Shown: piece by piece, positions 55,560-64,000 of the stretch | Layout of the letters: each line of letters starts with the position of its first letter | Position numbering within the stretch: the first letter of the stretch is position 1 | Assembly: GCA_037178625.1 (NCBI GenBank) | Contig: CM074132.1 | Coordinates: 372,001 to 436,000, forward strand | Direction of reading: 5' to 3' | From: Skeletonema tropicum | Lineage: Eukaryota; Bacillariophyta; Thalassiosirophyceae; Thalassiosirales; Thalassiosiraceae | DNA: 64,000 nucleotides | Position numbers and translations under genes: made by a program | The notes under the pieces: model-generated | Databases searched by the model: none | Seen by the model: only the letters and a program-made list of their open reading frames with translations | What the model was told of the DNA's origin: nothing

Positions 55560-56552
55560 ATGGTGACAACCAGACAACGCAATCTATCAGAGGCAGCCAC
55601 ACCAAAGGGCGAGGATGAAGAGGATGATATTGGCGCTCTCATTTATAGGGAGAGCCAGCTGAGAAAGAAAGAGGCCGCCGCAGCAGCTGCTGCTGCTGCT
55701 GCTTCAAAGAAGAGTAGCAAGAGCTCATCTACATCATCGAAGTGTCGAAGAGCAACAACTTCAACTCGCCCTCGCCGTGCGGCGGCAGCTGCTATCATTC
55801 AAAGTAATAACTCATTTCCGGCAACTTCGCTAAGAAAGTCAAGATCTATAAAGAGGAAACGCCGCTCGTCTGCTAAAGAGGATGAAGGAAAGGAGGAGGT
55901 AGTAACCAAAGTTGCTACGAAGAAGCGCAGATATGAATGTAAAGCTCAAGGATGCACAAACAAAGCCCAACGAGGAGGAGTATGTATTCGACATGGAGCA
56001 AAGGTCAAACAATGCAACAGCGAAGGATGTACAAATAATGTCGTCAAGGGGGGAGTGTGCATTCGACACGGGGCAAAGCGTATAGTATGCAGCGTCGATG
56101 GATGCACAAACCACGTCATCCAGGGAGGAGTTTGCATTAGACACGGGGCAAAGGTCAAACTATGCAGTAGTGAAGGATGCACCAATCAAGCCGTCAATGG
56201 AGGAGTCTGCAGGAGGCACGGAGCAAAGCGTAAACAATGCAGTAGTAAAGGATGCACAAACTACGTCATCAAGGGAGGAATGTGCATTAGACACGGGGCA
56301 AAGGTCAAACGATGCAGCATCGAAGGATGCTCAAATCATGCCGTCGAAGGAGGAGTGTGCAAGAGGCATGGAGCAAAGATCAAACGATGCAGCAGTAAAG
56401 GATGCACAAACAATGTCAAGAAAGGAGGAGTCTGCATTAGACACGGGGCAAAAGTCAAACGATGCAGCAGCGAAGGATGCTCAAACCACGTCGTCAAAAG
56501 AGGAGTGTGCATTAGACACGGGGCAAACGTCAAACAATGTTTTCCTTGTTGA
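55560..56552 (+). CDS. Zinc-repeat protein (WRKY19-like C/H repeats), paralogue 1
   Basis: The 330-residue frame has a conserved N-terminal motif (RQRNLSEAATP...DDIGALIYRESQLRKKEAA), an Ala-rich and Lys/Arg-rich basic region (about 40-120, a likely nuclear localisation signal), then eight tandem 24-residue units. The consensus is C-x4-GC(T/S)N-x4-GGVC-x-RHGAK. Each unit offers three Cys and one His for zinc. Such arrays occur in diatom and oomycete nuclear proteins described as WRKY19-like; DNA binding is presumed. Start ATG in ACAACCATGG. The paralogue at 58350 lies downstream on the same strand with a similar 3' flank (GTACCCTTTAGTACGAATTA). Confidence 0.85.
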   Translation: MVTTRQRNLSEAATPKGEDEEDDIGALIYRESQLRKKEAAAAAAAAAASKKSSKSSSTSSKCRRATTSTRPRRAAAAAIIQSNNSFPATSLRKSRSIKRKRRSSAKEDEGKEEVVTKVATKKRRYECKAQGCTNKAQRGGVCIRHGAKVKQCNSEGCTNNVVKGGVCIRHGAKRIVCSVDGCTNHVIQGGVCIRHGAKVKLCSSEGCTNQAVNGGVCRRHGAKRKQCSSKGCTNYVIKGGMCIRHGAKVKRCSIEGCSNHAVEGGVCKRHGAKIKRCSSKGCTNNVKKGGVCIRHGAKVKRCSSEGCSNHVVKRGVCIRHGANVKQCFPC

Positions 56553-56599
56553 AACGTTTTGGGTTTCGCCGAGTGAAAGAGGTTCTTTAGTGAAAGAAT

Positions 56600-57429
56600 G
56601 AAAGAGAAAAAATGATCAGAACATTTTACTCTCATCACTCTATATTTTGAAAGAGACGTATGTACCCTTTAGTACGAATTACTCCTAAATATTTCGAATT
56701 TGAGAGAAAGATAATAGATCAAAAGCTTGCTATTAGAGAGGAATGACCTGCATAAATCTCAAAGTAAATGACTGATGCTACAAATATTTAGAGCAACAAC
56801 AATGATATTGCTGTGCGACGAATCTTCCAAGGTACTCGTCTCACTACGTCTGCGTGCAAAGCAGGAATGAGGTCAGTGCCCACCTCCTCCGCTGTAGCAA
56901 AATTCTCAGTATCAGGGGGATCTGGTGCATCTCTTGCCGTTATTGATATGTAGGGATAGAGTGAGTTCTCTACTCTCTAGAGTCAGAGTCGTAGGTCTCA
57001 CAATTAAAGGGAGTACTGCACTGCATTGAAGGAAGACACCCACAACATTAGACTCAAGTAATACAATGCTTGGAATGTCATATTCAACGCTTATAGTTGC
57101 ATTTACAGCCATAGTCAATGTCTTGGAAGTGTCTGTGAAAGAGTGCAGTGGTAGAAATTTGAATATCTCCGTCAATATGTGAACTACGACCGCCAACTCT
57201 CGCCCATATATTGCATCTTTTCAACGTCTATGGGTTGGAAAGACATCGGGAGAAGCTCCCCTACTGGTAGCAAGCGTAGGCAGCACCTTTTAGACATAAG
57301 ATGAAAGATGAGGGATGAGGAAGAAGCCCCCCAAACAAAAAAAAATGGCGCCTAACATAAAATGGCGCCAACGACCGTCTTGAAATCTTTTCGCTCACAC
57401 GTCGCCAAAAAACAAAGAAGATTTCACAG
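56600..57429. other. 3' flank and intergenic stretch
   Basis: Holds the conserved 3' flank of the zinc-repeat gene and a minus-strand frame at 57196-56912 without recognisable domains. GGCGCC palindromes occur near 57349 and 57365. Nothing else was recognised. Confidence 0.4.
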
Positions 57430-58338
57430 AACACATCCAACATTAAACCATTCGACACCCATTTCAACCTCCCAATAATATAACAGAAATTGTTGAAATG
57501 GTCTCAAACGAGAACCACTTCAGATGCAAACTATCAAAAATTGGATTTGACATGGTCACATGCAACTCTGACACTTGCCCTTCTCCATCCCGAGGTGGAA
57601 GTAACGCTAAATCAAACAATATCGTCGCGTCACTCCTTTCGGCAGAGAAGATCAAGTTTCAAACAGGCAGAGGTTCAAATGCGTCACAAATGCGTCACGC
57701 ACCGACAGCTCATCACAAATAACACTCACCGGAGAACAAATCATCGGAGAACTTTACTCAGATAACATGCAACTACTTCCTTTTGCAATCAGCCCACTAG
57801 GACTCTTCGGACCTACAATTAATTACTTCCTATACGGCACACCTCCACCCAGCGACTACAAAACACTCCACAACATCGACAAGTCCAACTTCCCAAACGC
57901 ATCCAACATGGCTCACCAAGCATTCACTAGAACCCCATCAAACATCTTAGAACGAGCTGATTCAATTTGGAAATCGAAACAACGAAACTACCATTATGGG
58001 GGATCCTACAAAAGCCCAGATCCAAGCACCTACTACACACAAATATTCGGGAGAACGGTTTGTAAGGCAAACGGCTCAGCAGGACTAGCTGCCATTCAAG
58101 CACTTTATGAGAGCAACAATGGCCCGATAACAGCGTCGTCACTTAATGATGACCAAATTTCATATTTATTATACAGTACAGGTGGCAGATCTACTTCACA
58201 AAGAAGTAGCTCTCAGTCGACTCAAGAGTCGTCTCAGCCCCCCCAAAAGCGAAGGCGTATCCACGATTCTTTTCTTGTTTGCAATACCAGTGATACGTAG
58301 TTTACCGTAGCACAGAAATAACCTAAAGCCCCACACAC
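57430..58338 (+). pseudogene. Second LINE copy, heavily 5'-truncated
   Basis: It encodes the last ~300 residues of the same LINE protein as 2392-4720 (NEGHFRCKLSKIGFDM-like start, LLPFAISPLGLFGPTINYFL). Frames change near 57700-57770 and there is a small AT-rich insert at 57477. It ends with the shared 3' terminus CCTAAAGCCCCACACAC. The next gene's ATG is 12 bp downstream, so the insertion replaced or moved that gene's promoter region. Confidence 0.85.
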
Positions 58339-58349
58339 TCCTAACAACC

Positions 58350-59228
58350 ATGGTGTCAACCAGGCAACGCAATCTATCAGAGGCAGCAACACCCGAGGGA
58401 GGCCTTGAGGATGATATCGGTGCTCTAATTTATAGGGAGAGCCAGCTGAGAAAGAAAGAAGCCGCAGCGGCTGCTACAGCGAAGAAGAGTAAGAAAAGCT
58501 CATCTAAATCGATGCGAACAGCAACTTCAACTCACCGTGCGGCGGCAGCTGCTATTATTCAAAGTAATGACTCATCTCCGGCAACTTCGCTAGAGTCTAG
58601 ATCTATGAAGAGGAAAAAACGTCCGTCTGCGGAAGAGGATGGAGGAAAGGAGGCAGTAACCAAAGTTGTTAGAAAGAGGCGCAGATATGAATGTAAAGCT
58701 CAAGGATGTACAAATATTGTTGTTAATGGAGGAGTGTGCATTCGACATGGCGCAAAGGTCAAACAATGCAGCATCGAAGGATGCACAAATAATGTCGTCA
58801 GAAAAGGAGTGTGTAAGAGGCATGGAGCAGAGGTCCAACTATGTAGTATTGAAGGATGCACAAACCACGTCATCCAGGGAGGAGTTTGCATTAGAATGAG
58901 GCACAGATATGAATGTAAAGCTCAAGGATGTACAAATATTGTTGTGAATGGAGGAGTGTGCAAGAGGCATGGAGCAAAGGTCAAACTATGCAGCTTTGAC
59001 GGATGCACAAATAACGTCGTCAAGGGAGGAGTTTGCATCAGACATGGAGCAGAGGTCCAACTATGCAGCAGTGAAGGGTGCACAAACAAAGTCAAGAAAG
59101 GAGGAGTCTGCATTAGACACGGTGCAAAAGTCAAACGATGCAGCAGCGAAGGATGCTCAAACCGCGTCTTCAAAAGAGGAGTCTGCAGAAGGCATGGGGC
59201 AAACGCCAAACAATGTATTCCTTGCTGA
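58350..59228 (+). CDS. Zinc-repeat protein (WRKY19-like C/H repeats), paralogue 2
   Basis: The 292-residue frame shares the N-terminal motif and basic region with 55560-56552 and has seven 24-residue zinc repeats. After the third repeat the text CIRMRHRYECKAQGCTN restarts the array, showing an internal duplication by unequal exchange. The start ATG sits in ACAACCATGG as in the paralogue. Everything further upstream is LINE sequence, so its promoter is new or was lost. The array ends KRGVCRRHGANAKQCIPC, like paralogue 1. Confidence 0.8.
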   Translation: MVSTRQRNLSEAATPEGGLEDDIGALIYRESQLRKKEAAAAATAKKSKKSSSKSMRTATSTHRAAAAAIIQSNDSSPATSLESRSMKRKKRPSAEEDGGKEAVTKVVRKRRRYECKAQGCTNIVVNGGVCIRHGAKVKQCSIEGCTNNVVRKGVCKRHGAEVQLCSIEGCTNHVIQGGVCIRMRHRYECKAQGCTNIVVNGGVCKRHGAKVKLCSFDGCTNNVVKGGVCIRHGAEVQLCSSEGCTNKVKKGGVCIRHGAKVKRCSSEGCSNRVFKRGVCRRHGANAKQCIPC

Positions 59229-59804
59229 GACGTCGTTTCTGATTTCGCCGAGCGAAAGGTTCTTTGTCTTTGGTGAAGAATGAAAGAGAGAAAATGAACA
59301 GAACATTTTGTCACAAAACTCTACTTTGAAAGACGTGTACCCTTTAGTACGAATTACCATATATGTTTAGTTGGTTGGTGTCAGTGCATTACTTTGTAAG
59401 GCAAGTGAACGAGAGTTAGTAAGTAAGGTGAAAGACCCAGGCAGCATTTCTTTATGTCTCTTAAAGAGAGAACGAAAGGTTCCCGTTCCCGTTTCTGCCA
59501 GCAGGTGCGAGAAGAAAGTGGGCCTCTTGCCTCTTGCCTGCTCGGTTGATTCAATCATCGGCGAATGGCTCCTGCTCATGGTATTCATTGACACATCCTA
59601 TCAACGGTTTTTCTTGAGGCCAGTGCCAGTGCCTCCGTCCCTTTGGGAGCGAGCGAAGCGAGCGACCTTACTTCTCTCTATAATCAATATATGAACCAAT
59701 ATCAGATAAAGTGGTATTACTATATTACCGGGAGCGAGCGAAGCGAGCGACCTTACTTCTCTCTATAATCAATATATGAACCAATATCAGATAAAGTGGT
59801 ATTA

Positions 59805-59860
59805 CTATATTACCGAAGCGTGGATGACTACGCTTTCGAATTAACTTCTTCAGCGGATAG
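59805..59860 (-). ncRNA. Candidate hammerhead-ribozyme-like motif
   Basis: On the minus strand the 56 nt read, in order: CTAT and CCG (stem I), CTGAAGA (fits the CUGANGA core), a short AGTTAATTC, GAAA, and a GCGT/ACGC hairpin (stem III closed by A-T). Then TT, and CGG and ATAG pair back to stem I around a TAAT bulge. This is the type I hammerhead order known from Penelope-like pseudo-LTRs. Stem II is weak or absent, so activity is unproven. Repeated at 62060-62115 (minus) and 63503-63558 (plus). Confidence 0.4.
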
Positions 59861-60010
59861 CAATAGTAATAGTGAGGATAGGCGGCTTTGTCGATGCAAA
59901 GTTGCGAGTCATTTAGCTCTCCCTCGTTGACACGAGTTTTCTCCTTAAATGGATACGTGTCTCTGTGGGGTCATTCCTCGTTATCTAAAATAGGTAAGTT
60001 TGTACAATTG

Positions 60011-60065
60011 CTTTCCCTCAGCAAGTGTAGCTGCCGGGTAGGCAGCGGAACAAGCTGAGGGAAAG
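60011..60065. repeat. Conserved two-stem hairpin in the Penelope-like tail
   Basis: CTTTCCCTCAGC pairs with GCTGAGGGAAAG at the two ends, and GCTGCC pairs with GGCAGC inside, separated by 7-nt internal loops. The same 55 nt recur at 62266-62320. A half copy starts the inverted tail at 63313. It is located between the stop codon and the ribozyme-like motif. Confidence 0.75.
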
Positions 60066-60076
60066 GAAGGGGAGGA

Positions 60077-61954
60077 CTACGGTTCTGTTGTCCTCCCCAG
60101 GTAGGTACTTACCTCCTCACCTCTGTTTTGAAAGAGGGAGGTTTGAGAGACAATATCTCCAATGTTTTTTGCTCTCTTATAGCATACTACCATCTTTTCG
60201 ATTCCGATTGTGTCGCGTAGGGTGGTAGAAAGCTCCTCCTCATATATCTGTTGACAGGTTCGACTAGGGATGTAATGAGGGTGGAATCGACCGAGTTTCA
60301 AATAGATGTTTTTGTCATTATCTGAGGTGGTAGATTCTGAGATGGCTTGGGGCAGTGGAGGTGGGTTGCAGACTTTGTAGTTTGCATTTACGAACATTCG
60401 TTTCAGTTGGTCGAAGTCCCATCCTCTGTCGAGCAAGCGTTGGAAGAATAGTCTTGCTACCTCGACATAGTCTTTTTTATCGGTGCACTGCCAATAGTAT
60501 CTCTTGAGTTCGCCAAATATTACCCCTTTCATCGTGTTCCTCTGATGAGCAGAAGATGGCAGTAGGTAGAGGTAGAGGTTCATTGGCTTTTGGTATGTCT
60601 TAGTTGAGACAATACCTTCTGGCGAAATGGAAATGATTAAGTCTAAGAAGATTCCTTTGTCGGCAGGTTCTTCAACCTTCCAACGGAGGATTCCAAAGTC
60701 GTTGATGTCTTGCTTGAGGTCGTGAAAGCGCCTAAGGCTTCCAAGCCATAGGACAGATAGGTCATCGACGAAACGTGCAAGGTCTTGGATTTCTTCCGAA
60801 TAGCCAGGGAGGAGTCTAATTTTCTCATGCCAGCCATAGTAAAGGCCAGCGTACATGACTGCGACTGATGTACCCATCGCAGTGCCACATAGTTGTTTGA
60901 AAAAGCAGTCTCCAAATTGGGTAATGTTGTTCTTCATAATAAAGCTCAGAGCTTCCAGAATAAGTTTGATGTCCGGGAAGTCGTCTGGAAGTTGGTTGTT
61001 TTCTTTCAGATGGTTGAGCCATACTCCGATGATTTCGATGCCATGATTGATAGTGATATTGTCGTACATGGCGGTAGCATCAGCAGTAATAATCTTCGTC
61101 CCTGCTGGCCATTGTTTGTTAGTCAGTCGGGCGTGATATTCTTTGCTGTCTTTGATGGTCGACGGAATAAATTGAACAAGTTTTTGCAACTCGTAGTCTA
61201 GCCACTTGCTAATACTCTCAGGTCCAGTTCCACATTTAGCGTTAACTGGTCGGAGGGCGGTAGGTGTTTTATGGACTTTTGCGGTTGCTCTGAATCTTCC
61301 TTGCCTGCTACCAGCGGCTTCATAGCACTTGTTGATGTAAATCTTGATGTGCTCTGGGATCGCTGCTGAGTTCTTGATACTGCCTACTTTATATGCCATC
61401 AAATTGAGTTGCCTCCGAAGTGCAATTCGATTGAGGTACTCATATTGGCTCTCCTTCCCAAGGAAAGCTTTGAGGCACCATCGAATGTATACAGAACGTT
61501 CGATAATGACAGGCCCTAAATTTTTGTCTGCGAAGATAATGATCAGATTGGGGTTGTTCTTGAGGCTATATAGTACTGAGAACTCTTGTTTAGAAAGATT
61601 CGGTTGAGACCATTTACTGGCGAATTTGGCGTGCTCTTGTCTAAGTCGATCTGAGAAACGTTTGATGCCTGCTTCCACTTCTGCATTAGCTAGGGGTGGG
61701 TCGTATCGTTCTTCTCGACTTTTCTTAAAATGTAACTTAGGGATATATGGATGTTGCGGTTTGGTTGGATCGTCTACATGAATATTCTTCCAGTAGTTTC
61801 GATTTCTGATATCCCATCCAAAGTCACCGATGATCTCTTCAATGTTATTTGTTGGATATGGTGCGAGGATGCCGAAGTTAAGTCCTCTGCCCAGCACCTG
61901 GGAGCGAGCGAAGCGAGCGACCTTACTTCTCTCTATAATCAATATATGAACCAA
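60077..61954 (-). CDS. Penelope-like reverse transcriptase without GIY-YIG endonuclease
   Basis: The frame shows Penelope-type RT blocks: LGRGLNFGILAP near the start, IIFADKNLGPVII, KVHKTPTALRPV, DATAMYDNI, QLCGTAMGTSVA, the catalytic ARFVDDL box (about 60760), GIFLDLIIS, and TYQKPMNLYLYLLPSSAHQ. It ends shortly after YKRAKNIGDIVSQTSLF, where endonuclease-bearing Penelope elements go on to a GIY-YIG domain. Here a stop follows. The first ~20 residues come from the 85-bp repeat of the upstream copy, so the true N-terminus is truncated or begins elsewhere. Endonuclease-less relatives (Athena/Coprina) are telomeric, but no telomere repeats are seen here. Confidence 0.85.
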   Translation of the reverse strand: MVHILIIERSKVARFARSQVLGRGLNFGILAPYPTNNIEEIIGDFGWDIRNRNYWKNIHVDDPTKPQHPYIPKLHFKKSREERYDPPLANAEVEAGIKRFSDRLRQEHAKFASKWSQPNLSKQEFSVLYSLKNNPNLIIIFADKNLGPVIIERSVYIRWCLKAFLGKESQYEYLNRIALRRQLNLMAYKVGSIKNSAAIPEHIKIYINKCYEAAGSRQGRFRATAKVHKTPTALRPVNAKCGTGPESISKWLDYELQKLVQFIPSTIKDSKEYHARLTNKQWPAGTKIITADATAMYDNITINHGIEIIGVWLNHLKENNQLPDDFPDIKLILEALSFIMKNNITQFGDCFFKQLCGTAMGTSVAVMYAGLYYGWHEKIRLLPGYSEEIQDLARFVDDLSVLWLGSLRRFHDLKQDINDFGILRWKVEEPADKGIFLDLIISISPEGIVSTKTYQKPMNLYLYLLPSSAHQRNTMKGVIFGELKRYYWQCTDKKDYVEVARLFFQRLLDRGWDFDQLKRMFVNANYKVCNPPPLPQAISESTTSDNDKNIYLKLGRFHPHYIPSRTCQQIYEEELSTTLRDTIGIEKMVVCYKRAKNIGDIVSQTSLFQNRGEEVSTYLGRTTEP

Positions 61955-62059
61955 TATCAGATAAAGTGGTATTACTATATTACCGGGAGCGAGCGAAGCG
62001 AGCGACCTTACTTCTCTCTATAATCAATATATGAACCAATATCAGATAAAGTGGTATTA

Positions 62060-62115
62060 CTATATTACCGAAGCGTGGATGACTACGCTTTCGAATTAAC
62101 TTCTTCAGCGGATAG
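62060..62115 (-). ncRNA. Second copy of the hammerhead-like motif
   Basis: Same 56-nt sequence as at 59805-59860, in the tail of the second Penelope-like copy. Confidence 0.4.
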
Positions 62116-62331
62116 CAATAGTAATAGTGAGGATAGGCGGCTTTGTCGATGCAAAGTTGCGAGTCATTTAGCTCTCCCTCGTTGACACGAGTTTTCTCCT
62201 TAAATGGATACGTGTCTCTGTGGGGTCATTCCTCGTTATCTAAAATAGGTAAGTTTGTACAATTGCTTTCCCTCAGCAAGTGTAGCTGCCGGGTAGGCAG
62301 CGGAACAAGCTGAGGGAAAGGAAGGGGAGGA

Positions 62332-63312
62332 CTACGATTCTGTTGTCCTCCCCAGGTAGGTACTTACCTCCTCACCTCTGTTTTGAAAGAGGGAGGTTTG
62401 AGAGACAATATCTCCAATGTTTTTTGCTCTCTTATAGCATACTACCATCTTTTCGATTCCGATTGTGTCGCGTAGGGTGGTAGAAAGCTCCTCCTCATAT
62501 ATCTGTTGACAGGTTCGACTAGGGATGTAATGAGGGTGGAATCGACCGAGTTTCAAATAGATGTTTTTGTCATTATCTGAGGTGGTAGATTCTGAGATGG
62601 CTTGGGGCAGTGGAGGTGGGTTGCAGACTTTGTAGTTTGCATTTACGAACATTCGTTTCAGTTGGTCGAAGTCCCATCCTCTGTCGAGCAAGCGTTGGAA
62701 GAATAGTCTTGCTACCTCGACATAGTCTTTTTTATCGGTGCACTGCCAATAGTATCTCTTGAGTTCGCCAAATATTACCCCTTTCATCGTGTTCCTCTGA
62801 TGAGCAGAAGATGGCAGTAAGTAGAGGTAGAGGTTCATTGGCTTTTGGTATGTCTTAGTTGAGACAATACCTTCTGGCGAAATGGAAATGATTAGGTCTA
62901 AGAAGATTCCTTTGTCGGCAGGTTCTTCAACCTTCCAACGGAGGATTCCAAAGTCGTTGATGTCTTGCTTGAGGTCGTGAAAGCGCCTAAGGCTTCCAAG
63001 CCATAGGATAGATAGGTCATCGACGAAACGTGCAAGGTCTTGGATTTCTTCCGAATAGCCAGGGAGGAGTCTAATTTTCTCATGCCAGCCATAGTAAAGG
63101 CCAGCGTACATGACTGCGACTGATGTACCCATCGCAGTGCCACATAGTTGTTTGAAAAAGCAGTCTCCAAATTGGGTAATGTTGTTCTTCATAATAAAGC
63201 TCAGAGCTTCCAGAATAAGTTTGATGTCCGGGAAGTCGTCTGGAAGTTGGTTGTTTTCTTTCAGATGGTTGAGCCATACTCCGATGATCGATGCCATGAT
63301 TGATAGTGATAT
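62332..63312 (-). pseudogene. Second Penelope-like RT copy, 5'-truncated
   Basis: Nearly identical to the C-terminal half of the RT at 60077-61954 (from the IIGVWLNH block to the end). A two-base deletion near 63288 shifts the frame just before the break. At 63312-63313 the sequence switches abruptly to the inverted tail, so the N-terminal half is missing. Confidence 0.9.
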
Positions 63313-63502
63313 TGCCGCTGCCTACCCGGCAGCTACACTTGCTGAGGGAAAGCAATTGTACAAACTTACCTATTTTAGATAACGAGGAATGACCCCACAG
63401 AGACACGTATCCATTTAAGGAGAAAACTCGTGTCAACGAGGGAGAGCTAAATGACTCGCAACTTTGCATCGACAAAGCCGCCTATCCTCACTATTACTAT
63501 TG

Positions 63503-63558
63503 CTATCCGCTGAAGAAGTTAATTCGAAAGCGTAGTCATCCACGCTTCGGTAATATAG
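63503..63558 (+). ncRNA. Inverted copy of the hammerhead-like motif
   Basis: Same 56-nt motif on the plus strand in the inverted tail (63313-63633). Confidence 0.35.
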
Positions 63559-63666
63559 TAATACCACTTTATCTGATATTGGTTCATATATTGATTATAG
63601 AGAGAAGTAAGGTCGCTCGCTTCGCTCGCTCCCGGTTGAACACGTAAATATCACTGATCCCGCGAC

Positions 63667-64000
63667 ATGGCTAAAACACATCACAGATCGTCCTCCAAGC
63701 GATCTCGTACAAGTAATGACTCTCCGTCTAATCCTGTTGATGGAGATAACAACACTACTCCCAAGAGTGAAGCAAGCAGCAAGCTTGACTCTAAAATGGC
63801 AAAGTTGTCGCTACCAGATAAAGTTATAACGAACATCGCAAAAAACGCAAATGCGATGCAGCAGTCTTTTGCAGAAATGCTACAGAGACAGCTGGCACTC
63901 AACAAGATCTCCGCTCAAGATCATGATGGTGCACATATAATTGTGAAATCAGCAAAAGTTGATAAGCGCAAACACTGTCCAATCACCGCCCCAAAGCGAT
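63667..64000 (+). CDS. Partial ORF, unrecognised, cut by window edge
   Basis: ATG at 63667 opens a frame that continues past the window end (111 codons seen). The N-terminus is basic and Ser-rich (MAKTHHRSSSKRSRTSNDS), then Lys/Asp-rich with a possible helix (ANAMQQSFAEMLQRQLALN). It begins 33 bp after the Penelope-like inverted tail. It may be a host nuclear protein or ORF1 of another element; the rest of the gene is needed to tell. Confidence 0.45.
   Translation, partial: MAKTHHRSSSKRSRTSNDSPSNPVDGDNNTTPKSEASSKLDSKMAKLSLPDKVITNIAKNANAMQQSFAEMLQRQLALNKISAQDHDGAHIIVKSAKVDKRKHCPITAPKR

Larger units (their letters stand above)
59645..63633 (-). mobile_element. Penelope-like retroelement array
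   Basis: A minus-strand element of about 2255 bp (59645-61899) is followed head-to-tail by a second, 5'-truncated copy (61900-63312). An inverted copy of the 3' tail (63313-63633) caps it. The 3' tail holds two tandem 85-bp units (GGGAGCGAGCGAAGCGAGCG start) at 59645-59814 and again at 61900-62069. Tandem partial copies (pseudo-LTRs) and inverted tails are typical of Penelope-like elements. Confidence 0.75.

Noticed and set aside
55990..56530. Regular 72-bp spaced repeats that could look like a CRISPR array
   Set aside because: They are in-frame 24-residue zinc repeats of a eukaryotic protein, with no unrelated spacers.
59991..60020. GTAAGT...CAG on the plus strand in the Penelope-like tail, resembling a mini-intron
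   Set aside because: It would be about 30 bp and on the strand opposite to the RT; part of the conserved hairpin region instead.

Overview
The window looks like nuclear DNA of a diatom, probably a centric (thalassiosiroid) species. The reasons are short GT-AG introns, secreted proteins with long Pro-Thr-rich linkers, arrays of 24-residue zinc-binding repeats of the stramenopile WRKY19-like type, a vanadium-haloperoxidase-like protein, and Ty3/gypsy, LINE, Penelope-like and Mutator-like elements packed between few host genes. No rRNA, tRNA or CRISPR array was recognised.

Layout. 0-8.7 kb is mobile-element debris: a foldback, a 1.5 kb element with terminal inverted repeats, a 5'-truncated LINE, a Mutator-like transposase tail with a SWIM finger, and a large foldback. 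8.9-14.1 kb is a multi-exon AAA-ATPase/TPR/coiled-coil protein with a kinase-like remnant at its N-terminus. 14.4-28.5 kb is one lipase gene on the minus strand, split by a 12,075 bp insertion (14768-26842) with TG...CA ends and a 5-bp target duplication (GAACA). The insertion is a Ty3/gypsy element whose 5' LTR holds a Helitron-like element carrying MORN-repeat genes. Its gag holds a complete second Ty3/gypsy element (17908-23823, 249-bp LTRs, CTTTG target duplication), and its 3' gag region holds a foldback element.

28.9-31.7 kb is decayed DNA transposons. 32.8-41.9 kb is a secreted haem peroxidase gene with three tandem peroxidase/beta-sandwich/PT-linker units. Units 2 and 3 are almost identical over 2752 bp including introns, and unit 2 carries a frameshift. 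Its last exon ends in the same PT linker and Cys-rich tail as the lipase. A membrane-anchored cyclophilin-like gene (42.5-44.2 kb) and a membrane-anchored vanadium-haloperoxidase-like gene (47.1-44.6 kb, catalytic His replaced by Ser) converge.

47.2-51.6 kb holds two inverted MITEs built of GCCGAGTAA-type motifs, duplicated debris, and two derived fragments of the haloperoxidase gene, one full of micro-insertions. 52.3-55.1 kb has two hypothetical genes. 55.5-59.2 kb has two zinc-repeat paralogues, the second with a LINE fragment 12 bp before its ATG. 59.6-63.6 kb is a Penelope-like array with an endonuclease-less reverse transcriptase, repeated tails, an inverted tail, and a motif resembling a hammerhead ribozyme. 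A partial ORF runs off the right edge.

The host genes suggest a cell-surface/secretory oxidative set (lipase, peroxidase, haloperoxidase-like protein, cyclophilin), but no pathway is proven. The strongest unusual signals are the four-part nested insertion, the Helitron-like element with captured MORN genes, the conserved in-frame UGA between gag and pol, the apparently permuted lipase domain, the expanding peroxidase gene, and the ribozyme-like motif in the Penelope-like repeats.
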